Program-made: the position numbers and the translations under genes | Shown: positions 37,814 to 49,274 of the stretch, one piece after another | Numbering within the stretch: position 1 is the first letter of the stretch | Layout: each line of letters opens with the position of its first letter | Notes under the pieces: model-generated | Told to the model about the DNA's origin: nothing | Databases searched by the model: none | Seen by the model: only the letters and a program-made list of their open reading frames with translations | DNA from: Leptospira licerasiae serovar Varillal str. VAR 010 | GTDB taxonomy: Bacteria; Spirochaetota; Leptospiria; Leptospirales; Leptospiraceae | Assembly (NCBI RefSeq): GCF_000244755.1 | Contig: NZ_AHOO02000005.1 | Span: 558,001-622,000 of the forward strand | Reading direction: 5' to 3' | DNA length: 64,000 bases

Positions 37814-38461
37814 TCAGACTTTGACCCGATCTAAATAATAAATCCGGGAGCCAGTCTCCCGTTTTTCCTGCTCAAAATGGGAGATTGGAAAATTCTCCCT
37901 TTGTAGAGAAAATTCAGAATGAACCGGTTTAAATCTAGGATCATCCCTAAAAAGACGAATTCCTTTGCGAGCATAAGGACCATAGTCTGTAGCAAAATGG
38001 AATATTCCTCCGTCCTTCAAAAGAATATGGACAGTATCCAGGAATCTTGGATTTAAAGTTCTGTGTTTATGATGTCTGCGTTTAGGCCAAGGGTCGGGAA
38101 AATTCAGAAGTACCTCGTCAAAGATACTTGGTTCGAAAATTTCTTCTAAAAACCAATTAAAGTTCACTGAAAGGAGTTTAACGTTCTTAATGTTATACTC
38201 TTTCAGATCACGGATTGTTTTTCGTAAACGATCCGCTTTCTTCTCCATGAGAATAAAACCGGTGTCTGGATTCTCTTTGGCTAAGGAGACTGCAACCTCC
38301 CCCCAACCTGAACCGAGCTCTAGATAATATGTCCCGAATTCTTCGGAAAACAAATCGTTTTTTTTTAATTTACTTCCGGGGTTTATTTCTAGGAAATAAT
38401 CAGAGGTAAAGGGAATTCGAGTAGCGATCTTCCATTGTTTTTCACGAAAATTCGATGTCAT
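37814..38461 (-). CDS. trmB: tRNA (guanine-N7-)-methyltransferase TrmB
   Basis: SAM-dependent enzyme forming m7G46 in tRNA. 215 residues with the class I fold: LELGSGWGE for SAM binding, ILMEKKADRLRKTIRDL, the family motif LNFPDPWPKRRHHKHR, and FATDYGPYA. The gene contains an A9 tract near its start that stays in frame, unlike the A10 tract of tilS. It converges with the TPR lipoprotein gene (7-base gap). Confidence 0.94.
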   Translation of the reverse strand: MTSNFREKQWKIATRIPFTSDYFLEINPGSKLKKNDLFSEEFGTYYLELGSGWGEVAVSLAKENPDTGFILMEKKADRLRKTIRDLKEYNIKNVKLLSVNFNWFLEEIFEPSIFDEVLLNFPDPWPKRRHHKHRTLNPRFLDTVHILLKDGGIFHFATDYGPYARKGIRLFRDDPRFKPVHSEFSLQRENFPISHFEQEKRETGSRIYYLDRVKV

Positions 38462-38510
38462 CGCCGAATGCCTGCAAATACCAAATCTCTTAGTTGTCTA
38501 ATTTAATACA

Positions 38511-39449
38511 GTGAAAATAAAATTATACGGAGTAAGAGGATCTCTTCCTACTCCGCTTTCCGGTTCGGAATATAGAGAAAAGTTAGAAAAAATCCTAGAG
38601 TCCGCTCATAGGGAATTCAAACATAAGAACGGAACCTTCTCCGTTTCCGCATTTTTACAATCCTTAAGCCCGGAACTGTTACACCCCGTGGGAGGAAACA
38701 CTACTTGCGTATATGTCGAATCTACAAACGGTCAGAAATTAATTATAGATTGCGGTTCTGGAATGAGAGAATTGGGCAATGATCTTTTGAAAGAAGGTAT
38801 AGCTCAAGGTGGCTCTATCAAAATTTTAGTGACACACACTCACTGGGATCATATTCAAGGTTGGCCTTTTTTTAAACCGGGTTATATTCCAAACGTTCAA
38901 ATCGATTTTTATTCTACTATCTCAAATCTAAAAGAAAGATTCGATCGCCAACAAAATCCTGAAAACTTCCCGATCACTTTGGATGAGATGATGTCCAAAA
39001 AGACGTTCACTCTTTTACAAAGACAGCAAACGGTTCAGATCGGTGATTTTAAAGTGACTCCTTTTCTTTTAAAACATCCGGGCAACTGCACAGGTTATCA
39101 TATAGAAGAGAATGGAAAAAGTTTCTTATTCTGCACCGACGTAGAAGTAAGAGAAGAGGATCTTACCGAATTCGAACAATTACGCGCAAAATTCGGAAGA
39201 CCTGACATGTTGATCATAGACGCTCAATATAGTTCTGAAGAAGCGGACCGTAAGATTGGTTGGGGCCATACATCAGGTAGACTAGCTGTTCGTTGTGGAG
39301 AAGTTCTGGGTGTAAATAAGTTGGTCCTAACCCATCATGAACCGGATCATCCGGATGAAGAAATCATACGAATGTTCAATCAAGAAAAGCAATCCACTGC
39401 TCTTTCCGAGATCGTATTAGCTAGAGAAGCTGATATATTTCAATTATAA
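38511..39449 (+). CDS. Metallo-beta-lactamase fold hydrolase
   Basis: 312 residues with a GTG start. The zinc motif [11 protein letters not shown] (HxHxDH) is intact, with later His ([10 protein letters not shown]), Asp (FCTDVE) and His (THHEPDH) ligands. The sequence is close to phosphodiesterase-like MBL proteins with [10 protein letters not shown] predicted binuclear hydrolase of the cytoplasm; the substrate (cyclic nucleotide, RNA or phosphonate ester) cannot be read. Divergent from trmB with a 49-base gap. Confidence 0.85.
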   Translation: MKIKLYGVRGSLPTPLSGSEYREKLEKILESAHREFKHKNGTFSVSAFLQSLSPELLHPVGGNTTCVYVESTNGQKLIIDCGSGMRELGNDLLKEGIAQGGSIKILVTHTHWDHIQGWPFFKPGYIPNVQIDFYSTISNLKERFDRQQNPENFPITLDEMMSKKTFTLLQRQQTVQIGDFKVTPFLLKHPGNCTGYHIEENGKSFLFCTDVEVREEDLTEFEQLRAKFGRPDMLIIDAQYSSEEADRKIGWGHTSGRLAVRCGEVLGVNKLVLTHHEPDHPDEEIIRMFNQEKQSTALSEIVLAREADIFQL

Positions 39450-39590
39450 AGATAATATTAGCTAAGACTAGATGTTTGGGTCTATTCTTGATCTATCTTT
39501 TCGCTTTTAAATATATTTTTTAAAAAGAATCTTCACACCAAAAGAAATCTTCTTTCAAATTTTTTTCTAGTACTGTATGCTCTCCCGGCT

Positions 39591-39950
39591 ATGCAAAGAC
39601 TAGAGATCGGGATGGATCCTTCTAAAAAGGTAACACCTGATTTGCCGACGGATCAAAGATTTTATACAAGGTTCCGTAAAGACAGTCAGGTTAAACTTTT
39701 TGAGGGAGGAAATTGGAGCGAAGGGATTCTCGTAGATATATCGATGATAGGTGCATCTATTCTTTCAGATGAGAATTGGAGCCCCGGTAAAAAAATCACG
39801 ATTATGTCCCCAATGTTTACTTGCGAGATACCTGGAGAGGTTATTCGTAAGACTGTTAGTGATACAGGGCAAAGATATGCGATAGTATTTCACGATCTTT
39901 GTGACTCAAGCATACTTGAGATACTTAATAAGATAGCATATTGCAAATAA
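39591..39950 (+). CDS. PilZ-domain protein
   Basis: 119 residues with one PilZ domain. The c-di-GMP-binding pattern is present: RFYTRFRKD (the RxxxR box) followed by VDISMIGASI (the D/NxSxxG box). A single-domain PilZ protein probably acts as a c-di-GMP receptor. I kept ATG 39591; ATG 39612 is an alternative. The preceding 140 bases are AT-rich and hold no gene. Confidence 0.82.
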   Translation: MQRLEIGMDPSKKVTPDLPTDQRFYTRFRKDSQVKLFEGGNWSEGILVDISMIGASILSDENWSPGKKITIMSPMFTCEIPGEVIRKTVSDTGQRYAIVFHDLCDSSILEILNKIAYCK

Positions 39951-40027
39951 CGTTTTTCCATTAAGTAAAGGGATTTTTTTTCCTAAGCTCTAAACTCAAG
40001 GTTTGTCAGGCCGACATTTATAATAGG

Positions 40028-40732
40028 ATGAACCTGGGAGCCATACAATCTTCTTCCATGATGGAAAGACCGAAAGATACTTCGGTTAAGTACATTGGTC
40101 ACGGGCAGCTAGAAAGCGCGCCTCAGGCTAGTTCTGTACTTCATGTTATTTCTCATGAACTCGGTCATGTTGCAGAGTTTCGCAACGAAGCAATCAGAGA
40201 CAATGCAGAGCTAAGATCTATAGATGTTTCCATAGAATACGAACTTAGGGACGGAAAATTAGTTGCCGTTGCCGGAGAAACCAGAGCAACAACAGTCAAA
40301 AAGGCCGAAGAAAAGAAATCCAATCTTTCATCTTTAAACGAAGAAGAAGTCGGGAATACCGACAAGTCGGCTGATCAGGCTAAGAAGAAGGAAGCAGCTT
40401 CTCGTTCCAATATGATCTCGGATAAAGAATGGGAGCTTATGTCAGAATTACGTGATATAGATCTGGAATTGAATCGATTGGATAAGAATCAGGCTTCTTC
40501 TCATGACGATCCGGAAAAAAAATCGGAAGACGAAGCTCGTCGCCATATGGAACTTATAGAAAAAAAACGTAAGTTAGAAATGGCTTTGAGCCAGGAGAAA
40601 CTGAAAGCTCTCCTAGAAGAGACCTTAAAAACGATCCAAGAATTAAATCAAAAACAGATCCAATTTGCCGGAAAAGTATATTACGGAGATGCGATTAACG
40701 CTGCCGGTAATCTTTTAGAAACTCACGCTTAA
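40028..40732 (+). CDS. Putative SprA-like protein with HELGH motif
   Basis: 234 residues, no signal peptide seen. VISHELGHVAEFRNEA (about residues 40-55) contains HELGH, a zinc-peptidase HExxH motif, and recalls the SprA-related/putative metalloprotease family. The rest is highly charged: a Lys/Glu/Ser-rich linker (about 90-130) and a coiled coil (about 135-210). No clear third zinc ligand is visible. The start has no good ribosome site. It converges with engB (2-base gap). Family call tentative. Confidence 0.5.
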   Translation: MNLGAIQSSSMMERPKDTSVKYIGHGQLESAPQASSVLHVISHELGHVAEFRNEAIRDNAELRSIDVSIEYELRDGKLVAVAGETRATTVKKAEEKKSNLSSLNEEEVGNTDKSADQAKKKEAASRSNMISDKEWELMSELRDIDLELNRLDKNQASSHDDPEKKSEDEARRHMELIEKKRKLEMALSQEKLKALLEETLKTIQELNQKQIQFAGKVYYGDAINAAGNLLETHA

Positions 40733-40734
40733 TA

Positions 40735-41409
40735 TTAGCCTTGTTCGTTGATCTCTTGCGGGATTGCGTCCTCTTCCATTGGGGGAATGATCAAGGATTT
40801 CATCATATTTTCTATGATCTTTCTGAGTTCAGGTAACCCTTTTCCGTACTTAGGAGAAACGAAAACGATTTCCAACATAGGATACAATCCTTGGATGTTT
40901 TTCATTTTTTTTCTGAGTTTGGAAAGTTCTGACTGATTGAGTTTATCAATTTTAGTGCGGATCAAAACCGGCTTGGTTCCTTTCTCGAAACAGGTACCGA
41001 TTAATTCCAATTCTTCGTCCGGTAATTCCCTTTGTGCATCGGATAACAAGAACAGACATTTTAGATCTTTAGCTGAGTTCAGATAATTCATTAATAGATC
41101 CATCATCTGCTCATGGTCTTTATGAGAATTTGCGGAGTAACCGAAACCGGGAGTATCCACTAAGAACAATGATTTGGAAACTAAGAAAAAATTTAAAAGT
41201 TTGGTCTTGCCCGGAGTAGCTGAAACCTTTGCTAAGGACTTTCTTTCTACGATTGCGTTTAACAATCTGGACTTTCCGGAGTTGGAACGACCGGCGAATG
41301 CAATATGAGGAATACCTTTGGAGGGAACTTTAGAAGCGTCTGCATAGGAAGACAGAAATCTAACTTCTCTAAAGAATGGGTCCGGCTTTAATTCTTGGAG
41401 TTCTTCCAT
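40735..41409 (-). CDS. engB: Ribosome biogenesis GTPase EngB (YsxC/YihA)
   Basis: GTPase needed for 50S assembly. 224 residues with G1 GRSNSGKS, the G2 Thr in SATPGKT, G3 DTPGFGYS, G4 TKID, and G5 VSPKYGKG. Its stop is 2 bases from the convergent HELGH gene. Upstream lies tilS with a 15-base gap, and the SpoIIE gene follows on the same strand, so engB probably ends that transcript. Confidence 0.95.
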   Translation of the reverse strand: MEELQELKPDPFFREVRFLSSYADASKVPSKGIPHIAFAGRSNSGKSRLLNAIVERKSLAKVSATPGKTKLLNFFLVSKSLFLVDTPGFGYSANSHKDHEQMMDLLMNYLNSAKDLKCLFLLSDAQRELPDEELELIGTCFEKGTKPVLIRTKIDKLNQSELSKLRKKMKNIQGLYPMLEIVFVSPKYGKGLPELRKIIENMMKSLIIPPMEEDAIPQEINEQG

Positions 41410-41424
41410 AAACCTCTGGACTCT

Positions 41425-42677
41425 CTAATCTTGTTGGAAATCGTCCGATCGAATATCATCCAAACGGGCATCCCACATACGAAGACAAACCAATACAGTT
41501 TTCCCCTCCCGTTTTAGAATGGGTAGCATTTTTCTAACCGGAACCGGAATCTCTTTCTCTCTTAGGATTTCGGAAACGTCTCGATGGATTCCGCCAAGCA
41601 GGATTTTTTCTCCTTCTCCGTCGTTAGACGGTTCGCAGTTTTTCGGGATCTTTTTGGTCTTACTGTTCCATTTCAAAAAGAAAGAGTCAGAGTTATAACT
41701 GAACGGTTTCAAATAAGAAGCGTTTTTGGGTAAGATGTACAAATCTGACGAAACACTTTTCCAAAACCAAACTTCTTTGTTTTCGAGGGAGAAAGAAACT
41801 TTTCTGTCAATGTTATGTAGAAGGTCCTTAAGAAACTGGGAATTCAACGGATGAAGACCTAAACTTTTAAGATGTATGTCCAGAACTTGTTTACAAACGG
41901 ATGCTTGCTCTTCTTCTAAAATCTGTCTAGATACGATCCTAATCTCATCTTCGTTTACTTTGCGGTTTCTAAATCCGCTTCTAGGCGTATCTGTATCGTG
42001 AAAATTATTAAAAATTTTATCCGGATCGGCCCCTTCTTTTAAAAGTACCGGAAGAAGTTCGGATCGGATCCTATTTCGAAGATATCGGGAAGAATGATTG
42101 GACTCGTCGTCGAATACAGGCCAATCCGCTTTCGACAAAGCTGTTTTGCGATCCTTCTCTCCGAATAATAATAAGGGTCTGAATCTATTATTTTCTAAAA
42201 CTCCCAAAGTGCGGAGGGAATTCCAACCGCCACCTCTGATAAGTTGTAAAAGTACTGTCTCTAAATAGTCTTCCGCGTGGTGTCCGGTTGCTATATAGCC
42301 GCCGATCTTTGCGGAAATCTTTTCCAGATCTCTGAATCGAAGTAATCTCCCAGCTTCTTCTAAGCTTAGTTTGGTCCTAGCGGCGAATTTCGGAACGTTT
42401 TTTTTTTAAAGGTGAAATTAGGACTTAAAGACTGGATATATTTTAAGATCTCGGATTCTTGTTCTACATTATCGCGGATAGAATGATCCAGATGATAGAT
42501 TGTCGGAAAATGAGAGATTAAATTTTTATTATGGAGCCAAAGATAAAATTGAAGAAGTAAAGAAGAATCTTTTCCGCCCGAAAAAGCGATTACTGCAGGC
42601 TTGCTTTTCATAAAGTCCTGATAAACTTTTAATCGAGACCAAGCGGATTGAAAAATATATTCTAAAGTTTCGTTCAT
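41425..42677 (-). pseudogene. tilS: tRNA(Ile)-lysidine synthase, single-base frameshift at A10
   Basis: TilS converts C34 of tRNA-Ile(CAU) to lysidine and is normally essential. The 5' part (42677-42366) encodes the N-terminus with the PP-loop SGGKDSS and stops early, ending RNSPLGPN. The remainder lies in another frame to 41425 and includes YIATGHHAEDYLET and LIRGGGWNSL, conserved in TilS. The switch falls at a run of ten A on the minus strand (42398-42407). Eleven or eight A would give one frame. Both halves look intact, so slippage or a homopolymer error in the sequence is as likely as a true pseudogene. The gene starts 2 bases after the SpoIIE gene stop. Confidence 0.88.
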
Positions 42678-42679
42678 TC

Positions 42680-44608
42680 TTATTTTAAACGTTTTACGCC
42701 TATTAAAGTAATATCATCTGTCTGTTCCCTTTCCCCGGTAAAGTTTTTTATCTTTTTTAGCACGGTTTCCAAAAGAATAGGCAGATTTTCTTTTCTGGCT
42801 TCAAAAACACATTTATGTAGACGATCCATTTCAAAAAAGTCTTCGGAAGGATCCATTGCCTCCCAGACCCCATCCGTAAACATCAGAAAAAAATCACCTG
42901 GATCTAAGTAAAATTCTCCTCTATTCTCAAAACGATCTATTTCAGGATCTATTCCCAAAACAACTCCACCTGTAGGAATTTCCTGCAAACGATTTTCCTT
43001 TTTACGATAGACTAGAATATTTCCTTGGCCTCCGCCGCTGAAAACAAAACGGTTTTCGTTTTGGTCCCAATGAATAATAGTCAAAGACATGAAACGAGGA
43101 GAAACAATATCCTTAAAATAATTTTGATATAGATATGTGTTTACAGTCTGCAATATCTCCCAAGGACTCGGATTTTTTCTAACTAGGGAATGGATGACTG
43201 TCCTTACGGTAGCCATTACTATACCGGCCGGCACTCCTTTGCCGCTTACGTCTCCGATACAAATGTAAGTCTCTTTGTTGGTGGGATGTATTATAAAATC
43301 ATAATAGTCCCCGCCTACACCTATCGCCGGTACCATGATCCCACCGAATTCATAATTAGGGTGGTCCGGCATTTTTCTTGGGAGTAAGGATCTTTGTAAG
43401 TCCCTTGCTATCTCGATTTCTTTATCTAATCGTTCCTTTTCCGCTCTTTGGTGGAATAAATGAAAATTTTGGACCGAGATCCCTGCTTGGACCGCAAAAG
43501 CGTTTAATACTTCAATTTCTTCAGGACTCCAATGTAGCTCTTCTTCTTTGGCGAGAAGTATCCAGATCTCCGAATTGTCGGAACGTAGGACAGGTAAAAT
43601 TGCTAAGTGTTTTTTCTTTCCAATACTTCCTAAGGTTTTCCATTCTTTTAGATCGGTGGAATCCATTAGGAGCGCGGATTCTGTGGTCTTTTTAAGTACG
43701 TTCCATTCTCCCTTTAATTGTACATTCAGTTTGATCTCTGGCGCTCTTGGACTTCCCGTAAGTATATGTCCTTCGGTAGAAATTGTTTTTCCTGTTTCGT
43801 CTATTTTTCTTTCTAACAGAACGAAAAGGTTACTTTCTGAAAATTCGGTTAAGGAAAGAAGAATGACCCGAAAAATTTCAGTCCTATACTTAAATCCCAA
43901 ACTGCTTAGTTTTAAGGCCGCCGAGTGAAGGTTCCTAAAATTACGGGATTGGGTTTGAGAAACCTCGAAAAGGATCCTGTTCTTTAGAGTAGTTGCAAAT
44001 TGGCTCGCGATCAATTCTAAAAAGTAACGATCCTTCTCCGCTTGTACGGGATCGTCTTTTTCATAATCTACATTAATTAATCCTAATACTTCTTTTTTTA
44101 AATGGATTGGGACGGAAAGTTCGGATTCAACCTTATTCACTCTACCGTATTGTCTGATCTGTTTATGGGGTTGCTCGTCGAATCTATAATATACTGACTT
44201 ACAAGTTTCGATTGCTTGTCCTAAGGGGCCGTTCTGTTCTCCTTTTTTGATCTCCATCCTAAAGGCTAACTTTTCCAACGCTGGGCCCTTTTTATTTTTA
44301 CAGGATTTTACCAGGATACGATCCAATCTTGGTTCGTACACCATTACAGAGATCCCAGGAAGATTCAATTTTCTGAATGCTAAATTAGTGAAATTTTGAA
44401 GAAGGTCGTCTAGATTAGGACTAGTATTAAAGAGTGAAAGGAATTCTAATAAGATCTCGTTGGATAATGCATGAACTTCGGGAGGTTTTATCCTATTCCG
44501 TTTTCTTTTTTCTAAGATCCATTCTCTTCCGCAGGAATTACAAAGAAATTTTCCATCTTTGAGTTTACCTTCTGGAAGATAAAATTCTCCGCAAAATACG
44601 CAGGACAT
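42680..44608 (-). CDS. GAF-SpoIIE protein phosphatase (RsbU-like)
   Basis: 642 residues. The N-terminus is a zinc finger (CVFCG about residue 3 and CNSCG about residue 23). One or two GAF domains follow (about 65-215 and 230-390). The C-terminus is a PP2C/SpoIIE phosphatase with GGDYYDF, CIGDVSGKGVPAGIVMA, FSGGGQGN and MFTDGVWEA, the metal-binding residues of active enzymes. Such proteins dephosphorylate STAS-domain partners; the VWA-STAS protein at 4400 is one possible target, but it is distant. It is divergent from the sigma-54 activator gene and directly upstream of tilS. Confidence 0.9.
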   Translation of the reverse strand: MSCVFCGEFYLPEGKLKDGKFLCNSCGREWILEKRKRNRIKPPEVHALSNEILLEFLSLFNTSPNLDDLLQNFTNLAFRKLNLPGISVMVYEPRLDRILVKSCKNKKGPALEKLAFRMEIKKGEQNGPLGQAIETCKSVYYRFDEQPHKQIRQYGRVNKVESELSVPIHLKKEVLGLINVDYEKDDPVQAEKDRYFLELIASQFATTLKNRILFEVSQTQSRNFRNLHSAALKLSSLGFKYRTEIFRVILLSLTEFSESNLFVLLERKIDETGKTISTEGHILTGSPRAPEIKLNVQLKGEWNVLKKTTESALLMDSTDLKEWKTLGSIGKKKHLAILPVLRSDNSEIWILLAKEEELHWSPEEIEVLNAFAVQAGISVQNFHLFHQRAEKERLDKEIEIARDLQRSLLPRKMPDHPNYEFGGIMVPAIGVGGDYYDFIIHPTNKETYICIGDVSGKGVPAGIVMATVRTVIHSLVRKNPSPWEILQTVNTYLYQNYFKDIVSPRFMSLTIIHWDQNENRFVFSGGGQGNILVYRKKENRLQEIPTGGVVLGIDPEIDRFENRGEFYLDPGDFFLMFTDGVWEAMDPSEDFFEMDRLHKCVFEARKENLPILLETVLKKIKNFTGEREQTDDITLIGVKRLK

Positions 44609-44894
44609 CCGGAGAAAAATGGTAAAGAAAATGTTTACTAGAGGAAAGACGTTTTCATCTCATTTAAAATAAAATCTCTTAATAACGAGAATTCGTTCTA
44701 AATTTTAAAGAATGATCTTAGTACAAGTTTAGAAGGTATATCGATCATTCGTAATATTATGTCCTCTATAATATTGAATCTACATCGATTCTGATACAAA
44801 TATTGCATTCTTTCCTGTAAACAAAGCGAGTTGCTTGGATTTTAAGTTTTTTTCCTTGACTGCAAAATCATCAATCAGCACCTTTTTTAAGCAG

Positions 44895-46997
44895 ATGTCC
44901 GGTTACATAAAACCCAGCCCACTCCGCCATATACAAGAAGTGGCAACCGCAATGAATTCGACTTTAGATCCAGATCGCCTTTTGGATCTGATTTTGGAGA
45001 GATGTATCCAAATTTGTGAGGTCGGTTCCGGTTCTCTCATGCTGATTAGCAGAGCGGACGAGGTCTTGGACATAGTAACCTTCAGAGGGATGAATCCATC
45101 CGTTCGTACAAAAGTTAAACTCCGAGTTGGAGAAGGTATCACAGGTATCGTTGCGGCTTCCGGCGAAGGGATGATAGTAAACGACGTTACCCAAAACCCG
45201 CATTACATTTCTATTAAGGACGATATTCTTTCAGAACTAGCGGTCCCAATGATAGTGGAAGACGAAGTGATCGGAGTTATATCCCTCGATTCAAGTAGAA
45301 AGCAGGCATTCTCAGACGAGCATCTCGAGTTAGTTTCTACTCTGGCCAATATGGCGGCTCAGATCTTTAAGAACCTCCAGACTTTCAGACAGCTCGAACA
45401 GAAAAATAAGATCCAACAAGTACTCATAGATATTTCTAGAACTGTCACTTCTACGTTAGTCCTTCAGGAAATTTTTGACGATGTGATGGATCGATTGGAC
45501 AAATCTCTAAACCTGGAAAGAGGTTCCATCGTTCTTTTCGACTCGGAGAAGAATATACTGAAACTCAGCGCGGCGTCAGGACTCACTGCTGAGGAAATGG
45601 AAAAAGGAGTGTATCTTCCCGGAGAAGGAGTTACCGGAAAAGTTTACGAATCCGGAGAAGCTGTAATCGTAGAATCGATAGTAAGCGATGAAAATTTCCT
45701 GAATAGGCTCAATAACGCCAGTCATTTTAAGAACAACCCCGAGAACGTTAGCTTCCTTGCGGCGCCTATCAAGTCGGACACCGATGTACTTGGCGTAGTT
45801 AGCGTATTCTTTGTTCATAAAAAGTACGTGGATCTAAAGACGTATTTGGACTTCCTTCAGGTAGTGGCCTCGGTAATTTATCAAGCGATCCGCATCCAAA
45901 AATTGATCGATGAAGAAAAACGCGAGATCTCCAGAGAGAACATTTTATTAAAACGAGAACTTAAGAATAAATACAAGTTCGGTTCCTTGATCGGAAAATC
46001 CAAATCTATGGAAAAACTTTTCGAGATGATCCAACTCGTGTCCGATTCTCGCGCTTCCATATTGATCACGGGAGAGTCCGGAACTGGAAAAGAAATGATC
46101 GCTTCTGCGATCCATTATAACTCTTCCAGAGCGGATAAACCTTTTATCAAGATCAACTGTGCAGCTATTCCTGAAAATCTTTTGGAGTCCGAATTGTTCG
46201 GTCATAAAAAAGGATCTTTCACAGGTGCTGTCGCCGACAAAAAAGGAAAGTTCGAGATGGCCGATACAGGGACCATCTTCTTGGATGAGATCGGAGAGAT
46301 GGATCTTAATCTTCAATCCAAACTTTTAAGAGTTCTTCAGGAGAAAGAAATCGAAGCTGTAGGTTCCGTTAAACCTAAGAAGATCGACGTAAGGATTATA
46401 GCCGCGACTAACGCAGATCTGGAAGAGCTGATCTCTCAAAAACTGTTCAGGGCGGATCTATATTATCGTTTGAATGTCGTCAATATGCTGACCCCGCCAC
46501 TTCGAGAAAGACCCGAAGATATTCCGCTTCTTATCAACCATTTCATTGCTAAGTACACTTCCGAAAATATCAAGAAGATCAAAGGGATCACTAGAGAAGC
46601 TCATAAACTTTTAATGAGTTATAGCTGGCCTGGTAACGTCCGTGAATTGGAGAATGTGATCGAAAGAGCGGTTGTACTTTCCCAATCCGAAATGTTGGAC
46701 ATCCAAGATTTCTCAGAGATCAGCGGACGTATCCTTTATGGTGACGAAGGAGAAGACGTAGAAGTCGGCGTAGATCCGGAAGCTTCTTCTGAAGTAGCAA
46801 GTTCCAAGTTCTCCCCTGCTCATTTGGACGCGTTAGATGGAAGAGCTATGGAAGTTGTGGTCGGAGAGGTCGAAGCAAGACTGATCAAATACGCCATGAA
46901 GAAATTCAAATACACTAAGACCAGAGTGGCCAAGTTTTTGGGCATCAACAGAAACACATTGGATAAAAAGATCAAAGATCTTAAGATAGATTACTAA
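44895..46997 (+). CDS. GAF-GAF sigma-54-dependent activator (NtrC/NifA-like)
   Basis: About 700 residues. Two GAF domains (about 15-165 and 180-340 from ATG 44895), a coiled coil, then an AAA+ domain: Walker A GESGTGKE, the sigma-54 contact loop GSFTGA (a variant of GAFTGA), Walker [12 protein letters not shown], and Arg-finger region ADLYYRL. A Fis-type helix-turn-helix ends the protein ([19 protein letters not shown]). It activates sigma-54 promoters when the GAF domains bind a ligand. A TTG at 44835 would add 20 residues; I cannot decide between them. Confidence 0.9.
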   Translation: MSGYIKPSPLRHIQEVATAMNSTLDPDRLLDLILERCIQICEVGSGSLMLISRADEVLDIVTFRGMNPSVRTKVKLRVGEGITGIVAASGEGMIVNDVTQNPHYISIKDDILSELAVPMIVEDEVIGVISLDSSRKQAFSDEHLELVSTLANMAAQIFKNLQTFRQLEQKNKIQQVLIDISRTVTSTLVLQEIFDDVMDRLDKSLNLERGSIVLFDSEKNILKLSAASGLTAEEMEKGVYLPGEGVTGKVYESGEAVIVESIVSDENFLNRLNNASHFKNNPENVSFLAAPIKSDTDVLGVVSVFFVHKKYVDLKTYLDFLQVVASVIYQAIRIQKLIDEEKREISRENILLKRELKNKYKFGSLIGKSKSMEKLFEMIQLVSDSRASILITGESGTGKEMIASAIHYNSSRADKPFIKINCAAIPENLLESELFGHKKGSFTGAVADKKGKFEMADTGTIFLDEIGEMDLNLQSKLLRVLQEKEIEAVGSVKPKKIDVRIIAATNADLEELISQKLFRADLYYRLNVVNMLTPPLRERPEDIPLLINHFIAKYTSENIKKIKGITREAHKLLMSYSWPGNVRELENVIERAVVLSQSEMLDIQDFSEISGRILYGDEGEDVEVGVDPEASSEVASSKFSPAHLDALDGRAMEVVVGEVEARLIKYAMKKFKYTKTRVAKFLGINRNTLDKKIKDLKIDY

Positions 46998-47392
46998 GAA
47001 GAAAGTTTGTCCTTCCAGTTCTGATCGAACTGTTTATAGTTGCAGGTCAATTCTTCGTCCTTTAGGATCTTGCGGACCGCTCGGTCCCTTCCTAAAGGAT
47101 TACTTTCCCCCTGGACTCCGCTTTTATCTTCCAAAGTGTTTGCTTGGTCGCTATGGTTCATGAAGCGGGAATTATCCACACAAAAGTACCATTGTCCTTC
47201 GAATAGATAAGAATATGTATGGATCAGATCTTTCAGTCTTTTCGGAAGAGCTTGGACTTCCTCTTCTGTAAGAGTCCAAACGGTTTTAGGATGGAACTCC
47301 CACACGAGTTCCCCTTCTTCTATATCTCTGCCTGCAAAAACTCCCAAGCCTCCTATAGGGGACTCGGAAACGTAAGTCGGTACTTTCAGCAT
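46994..47392 (-). CDS. SET-domain protein, putative lysine methyltransferase
   Basis: 132 residues comprising little more than a SET domain: [31 protein letters not shown] and [11 protein letters not shown], the SAM- and Lys-binding motifs. These are the core NHS and GEELT-type elements of eukaryotic SET enzymes. No pre-SET region or C-terminal Cys cluster. I chose ATG 47392, which follows the ABC exporter stop by 4 bases; the longer frame from 47464 would overlap the exporter. Target unknown. Confidence 0.8.
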   Translation of the reverse strand: MLKVPTYVSESPIGGLGVFAGRDIEEGELVWEFHPKTVWTLTEEEVQALPKRLKDLIHTYSYLFEGQWYFCVDNSRFMNHSDQANTLEDKSGVQGESNPLGRDRAVRKILKDEELTCNYKQFDQNWKDKLSS

Positions 47393-47396
47393 ATTT

Positions 47397-49274
47397 CTAT
47401 AATCCGATTGCGGCCGCGGAAAGTGAATCATTTTCCGGAGAAGGATAAGGTTCCAGGCTTCCATTTTTCAGGACGACTACTTGGTCGGCGGCATGTAAAC
47501 CGGTCAACCTATGCGTAACGGATACGATCGTTCTTCCTTCGCGTAACTTTTGCAGAGTTTTTAAGATCCTCGCTTCTGTGATCGGATCCAAAGCGGAAGT
47601 TGCCTCGTCCAAAAGAAGAATCTGAGGATTCCTAACCAAAGCCCTTGCAAGCGCGATCCTTTGCTTTTCTCCGCCTGAAAGTTTAGAACCCTTGTCTCCG
47701 GCGATGGTTTCGTATCCATCCGGGAGTGCGGAAATGAATTCGTGGATCTCGGCGAGTTTTGCAGCTTCGATCGCTTCTTCCGGAGTTGCGTCCGGACGTC
47801 CCATACGAATATTCTCAAGGATGCTCGCATGGAATAAGAAAGTATCTTGGAAAACGATACCGATCATCGAATGAAGTGCGCTCAAACGGATCTTCTCCAT
47901 TGCAATCCCGTCCAAGCTAACTTTTCCTTGGTTCGGTTCCATCATTCCTAAGATAAATTTTAGAATGGTACTTTTTCCGGAACCGCTTGGCCCTAAAATA
48001 ACCGTGTAAGTTCCCTTTTTGATCTCCAGGTTTACACCGCTTAGATTCTTAGTTCTACCTTTATAACGAAAGTGTAAATCTTCTAGCTTGATAGAATTAT
48101 GTAACTCGGAAGGTGCAAATGGACGTTCTCCTCCTTCTGATTCGAAGGTAGGGGTTCTTAAGATCTCTAATATTCTTCTAGCAGAACCGCTTGCTTGGTT
48201 CATTGTAGGGAAATATTGGGACACATAAAGTAGAGAATAAGATAAATTCAAGAATGGGGGAAGAAAAGCCGCTAGAGCCCCTACGCTCACCATTCCATGG
48301 AATGCAAACCATGCTCCGGAGATCAAAAGTACCGCTTGTAAAAGTAAAATTCCACCTGAAGCAGAACGTTCCAGATAAGAATTGGTCAGTCCCAATCTTA
48401 AAGAAACGTGAAATAGTTTCTCACAATTCCCTTTGAATTTATCCCAGAATGCTCCGTCCAAATCGTATACTCGGATCAAATTTTGAGCGGAGATAGATTC
48501 TTCAACAGCGGTTAAGACCTTAGCTTCTTCTATCTTTCTTTCGTAACTTGCCGCAGTGGATCTAGTAGAGAAGAACACTGGTCCTAAAAAAGTGATCGGC
48601 CAGATCAAGGTAGCAATTGCGCCTAACTTCCAATCTAGGGCGAACAATAATGCAGTACCAAAGATCGCTTCGAGTAATGGGGAAATTCCCCAAGGAATAA
48701 GAGCGAGCACTGCGTTTTCTAAAGCAGTTAAGTCTGTGGAGAACCTAGAGAGAACATCTCCCAAACGAGTATTTGCGTAGAAGTCTAAGTTCACCCTTTG
48801 CAGATGAATGAATAGTTCTTCTCTCATGTCTCTTATGGCACGAGCTGAGACCCAATTGTACAAATAGTCCCTGACAGTACCTGCCGCGGTGATTAAGATC
48901 GTTCCTCCGATCAAAAGAGCGCCTGTGATATAAAGAACTGTTTCATTCTTCCCGATCAAAGCTTCGTCGATCAAAAATTTGAAAGAGAAAGGAATCGCGG
49001 AATAAACGATGATTTCGGTAAAAAGTAGAGCTAAAACAATTCCCAGTCGTACTTTATAATTCTTAAAATATCTGCCTAACCCGAGAAGAACTAGAAAAGG
49101 AGATTCAGAGGAAGGTTCATTTCCTCCAAAACTAGGCCCTAAAGAAGAAGAATAAGAGCCTCTAGCAGCCTGACTTCCTTGCGGAACCTTAGGTACGGCA
49201 GCTTTTGAGTTAGAGTACGTCGCTTGTGTTTTTCCGAATTTGAATCCTTCGGTAAATTTCTGTTTATTTGTCAT
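47397..49274 (-). CDS. ABC exporter, fused permease-ATPase (MsbA-like)
   Basis: 625-residue half-transporter that would act as a homodimer. After a Ser/Gly-rich N-terminal tail (about 70 residues), six membrane helices lie in about 75-360. The ATPase domain has Walker [10 protein letters not shown], the LSGGEKQR signature, Walker [12 protein letters not shown], and H-loop VTHRL. Similar to MsbA and other lipid or drug exporters. The SET gene follows at 4 bases and probably shares its transcript. Substrate not determined. Confidence 0.9.
   Translation of the reverse strand: MTNKQKFTEGFKFGKTQATYSNSKAAVPKVPQGSQAARGSYSSSLGPSFGGNEPSSESPFLVLLGLGRYFKNYKVRLGIVLALLFTEIIVYSAIPFSFKFLIDEALIGKNETVLYITGALLIGGTILITAAGTVRDYLYNWVSARAIRDMREELFIHLQRVNLDFYANTRLGDVLSRFSTDLTALENAVLALIPWGISPLLEAIFGTALLFALDWKLGAIATLIWPITFLGPVFFSTRSTAASYERKIEEAKVLTAVEESISAQNLIRVYDLDGAFWDKFKGNCEKLFHVSLRLGLTNSYLERSASGGILLLQAVLLISGAWFAFHGMVSVGALAAFLPPFLNLSYSLLYVSQYFPTMNQASGSARRILEILRTPTFESEGGERPFAPSELHNSIKLEDLHFRYKGRTKNLSGVNLEIKKGTYTVILGPSGSGKSTILKFILGMMEPNQGKVSLDGIAMEKIRLSALHSMIGIVFQDTFLFHASILENIRMGRPDATPEEAIEAAKLAEIHEFISALPDGYETIAGDKGSKLSGGEKQRIALARALVRNPQILLLDEATSALDPITEARILKTLQKLREGRTIVSVTHRLTGLHAADQVVVLKNGSLEPYPSPENDSLSAAAIGL

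Noticed and set aside
38353..38361. Frameshift in trmB at its A9 tract
   Set aside because: The frame continues through the tract and all family motifs follow in one frame.
40028..40732. Firm call of an active zinc protease from HELGH
   Set aside because: HExxH alone is weak evidence, no third ligand is clear, and the start is poorly supported.
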